A stretch of DNA of 45,416 nt from a virus, in the IMG/VR virus record IMGVR_UViG_3300048839_000668, positions 1 through 45,416 of that record. One strand, given 5' to 3'. A program made the translations under genes and the position numbers. Below the pieces are notes generated by a model. It saw nothing but the letters and a program-made list of their open reading frames with translations. It did no database searches and was not told the origin of the DNA. Of the stretch, positions 39,011-45,416 are shown piece by piece; within the stretch, counting starts at the first letter, position 1; each line of letters starts with the position of its first letter.

Positions 39011-40372
39011 CTAGAAGTTATTCAGGTTGACGCGGTTGACCGTGTAGAAGCAGGAGTACTCTTTGACAAACGCGAGGCGCACGCGGCCCACTTCTCCGGT
39101 CTTGTTTTTGGCGACGTTGACCAGCGCGATCCCCGTCTCGTCGCCTTCGTCATGTTCGCAGTCTTCCCCGCGCGACAGATAATGCTCTGGGCGCATAATC
39201 AAAAGCATGGTGTCGGCTTCGGCTTCGCCCGCGAATTTGACATCGGCCGCGCTGGGCCACTTGTCGGCGCGGTTGTCGACTTCCTTGCGTAACTGCGACA
39301 GCAAGAGTGTGGGGCAACCAAAGGCTTGCCCGATGCCCTTGACGCCGCGTGCCGCATGTTCGACCCGCTGCAAGTCGCTGGCGCGGGCGTCAGGATGGCG
39401 AATAAGCTCCAGGTAATCCAGGGCAATCATGCGTACAGGCGTGCGCGCGTGCAGCATGGCAACCTTGTAGTGAATTTGCTCAATCGTGGGGCTGGGCGTG
39501 GCGTCGACATAGATAGGCAACGCTTCGATCTTGCCCAGTGCGTAGTCTAGCCGTTCCCATTCTTCGTCCGTGGCGCGGTTATCACGGACCGCGCGCTGGT
39601 TGACACTACTCATAGCACAGGCCATGCCCATCAAGACTTTTTCGGCGGTATCATCCGCGCTAAAGAAAACGACCTGCCCTTCCTCTCCCGCTTCGACCAA
39701 TGCCTGGGCGCGATGGAGTAGAATCTGACGTGCAAGACTGGTCTTGCCTTGACTTGGGCGTCCACCCAGGACAATCAGGTCGCCATCGACCATACGAAAA
39801 ACCGCGTCAAGGGCGGGAAAGCCTGTTTTTGCGCCCCAATCATGCTGGCCACTGCGAATACTGCGAAACGTCTCACGTAAGCGCGCAGCGGGGACGGATA
39901 CATGCTCGACATCGTTTGACTTGGTGCTGGCATTGGCGATCTCCCCAAGCAGCGTCCCCATCACTTCCGTCGCGCGGGCGTCGGGCTGGCTCGCGGCTTT
40001 CGTCGCCTTGCTGCACGCGATTTGCACCCGGCGCAATTCTGCGACGTTGACAATCTCACGCGCATAGCCTTCTAGCGTCGCCAGGTCTTCAAATTCGATC
40101 CGGCTCTGGATCGTCTCGACCCAACCAAAATCGAAGTTACTGGCGCGCAGATTGCCCTCAAGCGCACCTGCCGATAGGCGATCTGAACTCGACCGCACCA
40201 GGCGGCACATTTCGGCGTAGGCTTGCGCGGCGGGGCCAGGGGCGACTGTCGCCATGATATCCGGCTCGAGGCGTGCAGCAATGGCTGGCACTTGATTCAG
40301 GTTAAACCAGAGGTTGCCGACCAGGTGATCTGCGTTGGTCAAAATCATGCGGTCTTGCGGACTGGCTTGCAT
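39011..40372 (-). CDS. DnaB-type replicative helicase
   Basis: ATG 40372, five bases after AGGGA, is preferred to the adjacent GTG 40375; 453 residues. Residues 1-125 form a helical N-terminal domain. GGRPSQGKTS (about 203-212) is Walker A; VVFFSADDTAEKVL and MIALDYLELI (Walker B with D) follow, then LLLSQLRKEVDNR with the conserved Q and the arginine-finger region before VAKNKTGEVGRVRLAF. It would unwind the fork together with the primase and HTH protein encoded just upstream. Confidence 0.9.
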   Translation of the reverse strand: MQASPQDRMILTNADHLVGNLWFNLNQVPAIAARLEPDIMATVAPGPAAQAYAEMCRLVRSSSDRLSAGALEGNLRASNFDFGWVETIQSRIEFEDLATLEGYAREIVNVAELRRVQIACSKATKAASQPDARATEVMGTLLGEIANASTKSNDVEHVSVPAARLRETFRSIRSGQHDWGAKTGFPALDAVFRMVDGDLIVLGGRPSQGKTSLARQILLHRAQALVEAGEEGQVVFFSADDTAEKVLMGMACAMSSVNQRAVRDNRATDEEWERLDYALGKIEALPIYVDATPSPTIEQIHYKVAMLHARTPVRMIALDYLELIRHPDARASDLQRVEHAARGVKGIGQAFGCPTLLLSQLRKEVDNRADKWPSAADVKFAGEAEADTMLLIMRPEHYLSRGEDCEHDEGDETGIALVNVAKNKTGEVGRVRLAFVKEYSCFYTVNRVNLNNF

Positions 40373-40416
40373 CACGTTCCCTTTCCTGTCTCAAACAGTT
40401 GTGACTTCGTAGCCCG

Positions 40417-40445
40417 AATGTATCACATTGTCGTTACAATGTCAA
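40417..40445 (-). promoter_or_regulatory. minus-strand promoter TTGACA-17-TACATT
   Basis: Reads GTATTGACA, spacer TTGTAACGACAATGTGA and TACATT. It lies across the end of the HTH replication gene and gives the helicase its own transcript. Confidence 0.75.
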
Positions 40446-40454
40446 TACAGAATG

Positions 40455-41357
40455 TCAGTCGCCTAGATTTTTCATCCGATTGCGTGGGGCGTTCTGACGG
40501 GCTTTCGCCTGGGCGGGCGCGTGCTTTTTTGCTGCCGCTGTGATCGCGGGCAATTGTTTGGCCAGTGCGCCCAGCGACAGGTGACGTCCGGCCCAGAAAC
40601 GATCCAGCTTCATCGTATTCAGCGCGTGGGCCACATCTGGGGGCGTAAAGCCGCGCGTCGCGATCTCTTTGGCCCAACGTCCGATCTCCGCGTGATTGGT
40701 CATGGCGTTGGGTTCCCATTCCTCGAGCGCGTCTAGGTAGGCGACGCGGATGGCTTCAGTCGACACGCCTGTATCGGGGTTGACGTAGCTCTTGCTTTCC
40801 GCTTTGGGTTTGGGGCGCGGGGGTGCAGTTGCCTCGACAGTCGTCGGTGATTCTTGCACAGTCGGCGCGCTCGGCTCCGCAGGGGCCGATAGCTCTTTTT
40901 CTTTTTTATTATCTTTATTCTTTATTAAGGTCGCGTTTTCCACATCTGGAAAATCGAATTGTGGTGCGCGCCCGTCATCGCCCTTGAACGCCGCGTAATC
41001 TTCGTCATCCAGGGGGATCGTCACTTGCGTCGGTTGCTCATCGCGTGTGGGGTCGAAGAACGGGTTGAGCGCAGGACATTCATAGGTGTCGGTGCGCCAA
41101 CCGACCACACGCCCTTTGTGAACAAACTTCAGGCGCACCATATAGCCGTGAACGATCAACTCTTTCATCGCACTACGCACCGCTGTGCGCCCGTCCGCGT
41201 GCGAGGCGACAATTTCATCTTCGCGGGCGATCCACCCGTCAAACTGTGCCAGCAGGTTTGCCAACAGGCCACAGGCACTAAGCGACAGCCGCCGATCCCG
41301 CACAGCGGTCTTGTCCATGACGAAAAAATTGTCTTGTTTCTTGACGCGAACGATCAT
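40455..41357 (-). CDS. HTH replication protein (initiator/loader-like)
   Basis: A 300-residue protein. Residues 1-95 form a winged-helix domain of the HTH_36 kind: NFFVMDKTAVRDRRLSLSAC, LLANLLAQFDGWIAREDEIV, GRTAVRSAMKELIVHGYMVR. A low-complexity linker (about 130-190) contains DFPDVENATLIKNKDNKKEK, whose DNA is duplicated at 26.5 kb. The C-terminal 100 residues are helical, perhaps a helicase-loading domain. Gene order with primase and helicase supports a role at the origin. Confidence 0.75.
   Translation of the reverse strand: MIVRVKKQDNFFVMDKTAVRDRRLSLSACGLLANLLAQFDGWIAREDEIVASHADGRTAVRSAMKELIVHGYMVRLKFVHKGRVVGWRTDTYECPALNPFFDPTRDEQPTQVTIPLDDEDYAAFKGDDGRAPQFDFPDVENATLIKNKDNKKEKELSAPAEPSAPTVQESPTTVEATAPPRPKPKAESKSYVNPDTGVSTEAIRVAYLDALEEWEPNAMTNHAEIGRWAKEIATRGFTPPDVAHALNTMKLDRFWAGRHLSLGALAKQLPAITAAAKKHAPAQAKARQNAPRNRMKNLGD
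40888..40971 (-). repeat. segment shared with 26520-26598
   Basis: Read on the minus strand it gives GCGCGCACCA, a 5-bp stem (CCACA/TGTGG), TGGAAAACGCGACCTTAATAA and an A/T-rich purine tract, as in the copy at 26.5 kb. It lies in the linker-coding part of the replication gene. Confidence 0.8.
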
Positions 41358-42271
41358 GATAGATTCTCTTTCATCCAGGTAATGGGCCAGTCGTAGTTTT
41401 CGATCAGGTCGCCTATGTCTTTGATCCCGTCAGGCAGCGACTTGATCTTGGCGCGGCGCATGGTTTGCCATACCCCGCGTGCGCCAATGCGCCCCGCTTC
41501 GTCATTGTCGAATAGCAGCGTCACGCGCGGCACGCCCGCAAAGAAACGCGCCCACTCTGCTTTCCAGGTTGCCGCGCCCGCTGTCCCCGATACTGCTGGG
41601 TAGCCGTACTGGTTGAGCAACAGGCAGTCGATCTCCCCTTCGCAGACAATGACATGAGGCTCGGTCGCCAGCACTTCGGCGTTAAAGATGCCCGCGCGCG
41701 AGTTGGCGACGCAGATATACTTGGCGTCGATCCCGTCGGGGTTGTGGTCATCGCGGCGTCGCTTGACGCCAAAGGGGACATTGCGATAGAGGTGGGGAAT
41801 GGTATAGCGACGTCCGTCCCAACCTAGCAAGTGCTGGTCGACAATCGGGTCCATCAGGCCACGCGCATACCAATATTCGCGGCGCGCCGGGGGCATGGTG
41901 TCATGCCATCGCCGCACGTCGGCCATATCAATTTTCAGCTTGGGTTTGGGTTTGGGCGCCGCAAGACGTTCTGGCTGCGGGGTGCGGGCGGGCGCAATGT
42001 CTAGCCCCCCCAGACGGTCGACCACATCCTGAAAATGCGTCGCAGCATTGTAGCCCGCCCCAAAGTAGAAGCGGCCCACAAAGTCGATCACATCGCCGCC
42101 GACGCCTTCACCAAAATCATACCAGTGACCGTCGTCGTAGATATGCACGCTGGGCGTACCGTCAGATCGCCAGGGTGCAGAAACTTTCTGCCGGACAATT
42201 GGCGCGCCTGTGAGACGCTCAACTGTCGGGCCAAGCGGGTTGCTCCGCTTGACTTGATCCAGGTCTACCAT
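41354..42271 (-). CDS. DNA primase, Toprim type, with altered zinc-finger region
   Basis: A 305-residue protein, ATG eight bases after TGGAGG. Residues 30-65 align with the CHC2 zinc-binding region of primases (GTPSVHIYDDGHWYDFGEGV, GGDVIDFV), but all four metal ligands are replaced (A32, R35, D52, E55). Toprim residues are intact: VIVCEGEID (207-215) and LLFDNDEAG (252-260). It should make primers for the adjacent DnaB-like helicase. Loss of zinc ligands suggests another way of template binding. Confidence 0.85.
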   Translation of the reverse strand: MVDLDQVKRSNPLGPTVERLTGAPIVRQKVSAPWRSDGTPSVHIYDDGHWYDFGEGVGGDVIDFVGRFYFGAGYNAATHFQDVVDRLGGLDIAPARTPQPERLAAPKPKPKLKIDMADVRRWHDTMPPARREYWYARGLMDPIVDQHLLGWDGRRYTIPHLYRNVPFGVKRRRDDHNPDGIDAKYICVANSRAGIFNAEVLATEPHVIVCEGEIDCLLLNQYGYPAVSGTAGAATWKAEWARFFAGVPRVTLLFDNDEAGRIGARGVWQTMRRAKIKSLPDGIKDIGDLIENYDWPITWMKENLS

Positions 42272-42305
42272 ACTGTGACCTCCATTTCACTTGATGGTTT
42301 TCCCT

Positions 42306-42334
42306 ATTATAACATTATCAATACAAAAGCGCAA
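42306..42334 (-). promoter_or_regulatory. minus-strand promoter TTGCGC-17-TATAAT
   Basis: The consensus -10 TATAAT is preceded at 17 bases by TTGCGC; the spacer contains TTGTATTGATAATGT, again the phage motif. The leader then reads AACCATCAAG and GGAGGTCACAGTATG. Confidence 0.75.
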
Positions 42335-42353
42335 CAGTCAAAATACATGACGG

Positions 42354-43253
42354 TTACGTAACGCGTTGGGCGACTACCCCTTTCTCTGCAAATAAGCGGG
42401 CGAACTGTGCGCGATCTGGGCCTAGATAGGCGACAGCCTTGCCTTCCATCAGGCAGATAACGCCCTCTTGCCAGAGGGGCAACGCATAGCTGGTCGTTAA
42501 ACGCGAATGGATCACGATAATTGCGGCGCCGATCTCGCGGGCGTGCCACGCCGCGAGTAACATGCCTAACGCTTGCGGTTCATCGGTCGGGTAGATGTCG
42601 ACGTACACACTACCCCACATCGGACGGGTATACATCTCCGACAATTCGCCGTACCCGGTGTATGCGCCTAGCAGCGAATAGGCCTCATATTGAAACGTCG
42701 TCGCCTTGCGACCTAGCGGCGTAATCGCGTCCCAGCCTTCCGGCTCGTTATCCAGGGTGGGCTGGGTCAGGTCGTATTGCGTCTCGACTTGTGCGTTGGC
42801 GCGGCGTGGGGCGGGCTGGGATCTGGGAATCGCCGCTGTGTTGACTTGTTCGCGCAGCTCGCGTGTGGTCAGACCCTCATCCTCGGCCCGTTGCAGCCAG
42901 ATCGTTTGCTCGGCAACAGGCAAACCCGCCACCACCTTATGATGTGACCAGGAAAGGCACTCCCGCCGCGTCGCCCGCGCAACGTTCCTGGCGACATAGC
43001 AATAGTCGGCCAGCGTATCATACGACAGCCCCGACAGGTCGATAGCCTGGGCGTACTTTTCGCCGTAGATAGACTCCCCATAGTTAAGGGCGTCACCCAA
43101 CCACCAACGTTGCCCTTGCTCGACCGCCAGTAATTCTTCCACCAGCATCTCCCAGCGTTCAAAGGCCAACCCATGTGGGATCGACAGGCCCGTTCGCTCA
43201 AAGTTGATACCGGGCAATGCAATACTATGCGTTTGGTTTATGATGTCGATCAT
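42354..43253 (-). CDS. hypothetical protein, ParB/Dam-like fusion
   Basis: A 299-residue protein, ATG six bases after AGGAGG. Residues 30-140 (WWLGDALNYGESIYGEKYAQ, ATRRECLSWSHHKVVAGLP, GLTTRELREQV) match a helical domain found before DNA-binding and ParB-like proteins in phages and actinobacteria. The C-terminal half (YVDIYPTDEPQALGMLLAAW to AVAYLGPDRAQFARLFAEKG) resembles the end of phage Dam-type proteins but has no catalytic motif. Function not known. Confidence 0.55.
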   Translation of the reverse strand: MIDIINQTHSIALPGINFERTGLSIPHGLAFERWEMLVEELLAVEQGQRWWLGDALNYGESIYGEKYAQAIDLSGLSYDTLADYCYVARNVARATRRECLSWSHHKVVAGLPVAEQTIWLQRAEDEGLTTRELREQVNTAAIPRSQPAPRRANAQVETQYDLTQPTLDNEPEGWDAITPLGRKATTFQYEAYSLLGAYTGYGELSEMYTRPMWGSVYVDIYPTDEPQALGMLLAAWHAREIGAAIIVIHSRLTTSYALPLWQEGVICLMEGKAVAYLGPDRAQFARLFAEKGVVAQRVT

Positions 43254-43436
43254 TTTGAATCCTCCTGGGGAAAGAACCGTAGGTAAGTCGTCAAGAAACT
43301 GTCAGTTTTTTCTAAAAACAAACGCTTTGAAACGTGGTAGGCTACGGGGGACGGGGAACAAAGAAGGGAGCAGGAGATAAAGTCTCCCCCCCCCTTCATT
43401 CAGGCATTTGCACTATATTCGGTTCTATTCGTCGAA

Positions 43437-43532
43437 TCACGTCCGTACCTCATACGCCAGGCATTGCGCCTGGTACAGATGATTGACAATCCGACTTGCC
43501 GCCAAGCTGTCGCGGATTGTCCTAATAAGCAT
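43437..43532 (-). CDS. possible 31-residue peptide opposite the structured RNA
   Basis: ATG 43532 opens MLIRTIRDSLAASRIVNHLY and ends TGA 43437 after 31 codons. The sequence looks protein-like, but GGAG is 12 bases from the ATG, and the same bases form hairpins with a plus-strand terminator. Either the peptide or the RNA may be the real feature. Confidence 0.25.
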   Translation of the reverse strand: MLIRTIRDSLAASRIVNHLYQAQCLAYEVRT

Positions 43533-43561
43533 TGGGGCTTCTAGCTCCGGTGCTTTTTTTT
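43457..43561 (+). ncRNA. putative structured RNA with three hairpins and terminator
   Basis: Three consecutive stems on the plus strand: CCAGGC/GCCTGG (43457-43473), GACAATCCG/CGGATTGTC (43484-43521, 9 bp) and AAGCATTGGGGC/GCTCCGGTGCTT (43527-43556) followed by eight T. All neighbouring genes are on the minus strand, so this is not a gene-end terminator. No clear plus-strand promoter was found (TATATT near 43413 lacks a good -35). Confidence 0.4.
43527..43561 (+). terminator. intrinsic terminator on the plus strand
   Basis: A 12-bp stem with three G-U type pairs and a 5-base loop ends in eight T. It faces the end of the minus-strand regulator gene, so its likely client is the putative RNA above. 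Confidence 0.7.
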
Positions 43562-43567
43562 GCCCCG

Positions 43568-43602
43568 GCCCTAGAAGTTGCCTACGTCGCCGCTTCTAGG
43601 GC
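43568..43602 (-). other. 10-bp inverted repeat over the regulator stop codon
   Basis: GCCCTAGAAG and CTTCTAGGGC pair perfectly with a 15-base loop containing the stop codon. There is no T run on the minus strand; it may protect the 3' end of the regulator mRNA or attenuate read-through. Confidence 0.5.
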
Positions 43603-43992
43603 GAATACTTTTCCCTGGGGTAAAACCTCCAACTTGGGATGCACCACACGGAAGTAACCGACCAGAATACGGATAAACACCGAAACTTCGGTATTGTACA
43701 TACGCGCCAATTCTTCCACCAGCTCGCGTTCTTCGTCGCTTACGCGCACTTGCAGCCAGCGGCTCCCATCCTTGGCAGTCGTCGCGCTCGGCGGCTTGCC
43801 CGCCATCGGACGTCCACCTTCTTCCAGAATCGGATAGACTTGCAAGCGCATCGGCGCGGCGGCAATCTGAGCAATCGCCTTGCGAATAAACGTACTCGCA
43901 TCCAGTCCGTAGCTGGCAGCAACCTCGTTGACAACCTCGCGTTCGGCGTCGTCCATCTTGACTTGCAAAAACTTGTTCCGCTTAACTGCCAT
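43582..43992 (-). CDS. tandem ribbon-helix-helix regulator
   Basis: ATG 43992 has AGGTGGG seven bases upstream; the longer open frame overlaps the promoter. The 136-residue product carries two copies of an RHH-like unit: residues about 5-45 (FLQVKMDDAEREVVNEVAAS, FIRKAIAQI) and about 72-112 (WLQVRVSDEERELVEELARM, FIRILVGYF). LQVK/LQVR would be the DNA-contacting strands, so one chain could form the normally dimeric DNA-binding unit. It lies beside a divergent promoter pair and may repress both, as well as the related promoters elsewhere. Confidence 0.65.
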   Translation of the reverse strand: MAVKRNKFLQVKMDDAEREVVNEVAASYGLDASTFIRKAIAQIAAAPMRLQVYPILEEGGRPMAGKPPSATTAKDGSRWLQVRVSDEERELVEELARMYNTEVSVFIRILVGYFRVVHPKLEVLPQGKVFALEAAT

Positions 43993-44037
43993 CTCGTCCC
44001 ACCTTTCTTGTCTTGACATTATCACTAACCTGACCAC

Positions 44038-44066
44038 ATGGTAGCATGACTTAAATACGTTGTCAA
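44038..44066 (-). promoter_or_regulatory. minus-strand promoter TTGACA-17-TACCAT
   Basis: Reads GGTATTGACAACGTATT, then TACCAT followed by GTGG. It drives the tandem RHH gene and shares its first 17 bases with the divergent plus-strand promoter 62 bases away. Confidence 0.8.
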
Positions 44067-44127
44067 TACCTAGCGTGGGCGGCGCGCGCAACACGACATC
44101 AAGACACGCTTTTGCCTGAAGTGGGTA

Positions 44128-44156
44128 TTGACAACGTATTGATTATGTGCTACTAT
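44128..44156 (+). promoter_or_regulatory. promoter P6: TTGACA-17-TACTAT
   Basis: Reads GGGTATTGACAACGTATTG with -10 TACTAT. It drives the 108-residue gene and the ERF gene. Confidence 0.85.
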
Positions 44157-44250
44157 GGTTTTGCAGTACATTGTCAACACGAAAGCATTACGAAGATGGT
44201 GCGCTGTTAGTGATAGGTCAATACAAGATAGTATAAGGATACCACAGGCT

Positions 44251-44577
44251 ATGTCATACAAGCAATGCGAAACGGGTCACGCGCAGCGGTTATTTGTCGA
44301 CTTTGGCGGGGCAAAATTCTCTCTGGTCGACTGCAATAATGGCTATTTACTAGAGACGCCCACGGAAAATATTGCCTTTGGCGATACGGAATTTGGCGTC
44401 GCGACTCAAGAATTTTACGACCGCTTACACGCCTATATGGGGGTGAGCGACTTCTATGCAGCCTACGAACCGCGCTTGGATGTGCAAGCCTACCTAGACG
44501 CTTATCAGCGTGTGGCCGATGCGGAAGCTGCCGACCATGACGATATCGAAGCTCAATACGACTACATTTCACTTTAA
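44251..44577 (+). CDS. hypothetical acidic protein before the ERF gene
   Basis: ATG 44251, with AAGGA about 12 bases upstream, gives 108 residues; starts further upstream overlap the promoter region. Strand-rich first half (QRLFVDFGGAKFSLVDCNNG), acidic helical end (AYQRVADAEAADHDDIEAQY). No family recognised. The ~95-base leader lacks an obvious structure. Confidence 0.6.
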   Translation: MSYKQCETGHAQRLFVDFGGAKFSLVDCNNGYLLETPTENIAFGDTEFGVATQEFYDRLHAYMGVSDFYAAYEPRLDVQAYLDAYQRVADAEAADHDDIEAQYDYISL

Positions 44578-44588
44578 GGGGGGGGATT

Positions 44589-45416
<828 letters not shown>

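Overview
This window is most of the genome of a tailed double-stranded DNA bacteriophage with siphovirus-type morphogenesis genes: terminase, portal, HK97-type head, tail tube protein, frameshifting tail chaperone and a long tape measure. Base composition is GC-rich. Ribosome binding sites are AGGAGG-like, and promoters are of the TTGACA-17-TATAAT kind, so the host is a bacterium with an ordinary primary sigma factor. I cannot name the host. No integrase, excisionase, tRNA or CRISPR array was seen, so lifestyle is unresolved.

Layout. (1) 1-25970, minus strand: a tightly packed operon, read from right to left, of metallophosphoesterase, HExxH protein, ParB-like protein, GNAT acetyltransferase, IbrA/IbrB-like pair, small and large terminase, portal, MuF-like protein, scaffold, decoration protein, major capsid, connectors, holin, a two-domain endolysin, head-closure and tail-completion proteins, major tail protein, tail chaperone with a -1 frameshift, tape measure, distal tail, tail-associated protein and fibre. 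(2) 26176-35487, plus strand: about 21 small early or accessory genes in several transcription units, including a Dam-type methyltransferase, HNH nuclease, J-domain protein, DUF3310 protein, second methyltransferase, DnaQ-like exonuclease and MerR-like regulator. (3) 35490-35940: a hairpin-rich gap with a strong promoter followed within about 65 bases by a terminator, a candidate small RNA. (4) 43992-35942, minus strand: replication and nucleotide metabolism, with tandem ribbon-helix-helix regulator, ParB/Dam-like protein, primase, HTH replication protein, DnaB-type helicase, MazG-like protein, small membrane proteins and VRR-NUC nuclease. (5) 44251 onward, plus strand: a small protein and an ERF single-strand annealing protein cut by the window end.

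Regulation. At least ten promoters on both strands share not only -35 and -10 boxes but also the spacer (TTGACATTGTATTG or TTGACAACGTATT). This suggests one phage regulator binding all of them. The tandem ribbon-helix-helix protein sits beside a divergent pair of these promoters and is the obvious candidate. Most genes overlap by ATGA or TAATG junctions, implying translational coupling.

The most interesting observations are: a putative 65-nt RNA whose TACTGTGACCTCCA segment is perfectly complementary to the primase ribosome binding site; an iteron/AT-rich element at 26.43-26.60 kb that duplicates, inverted, part of the replication gene at 40.9 kb; an in-frame amber codon in the IbrA-like gene; a canonical CCCAAAC slippery site in the tail chaperone; and paired identical palindromes before the exonuclease gene.
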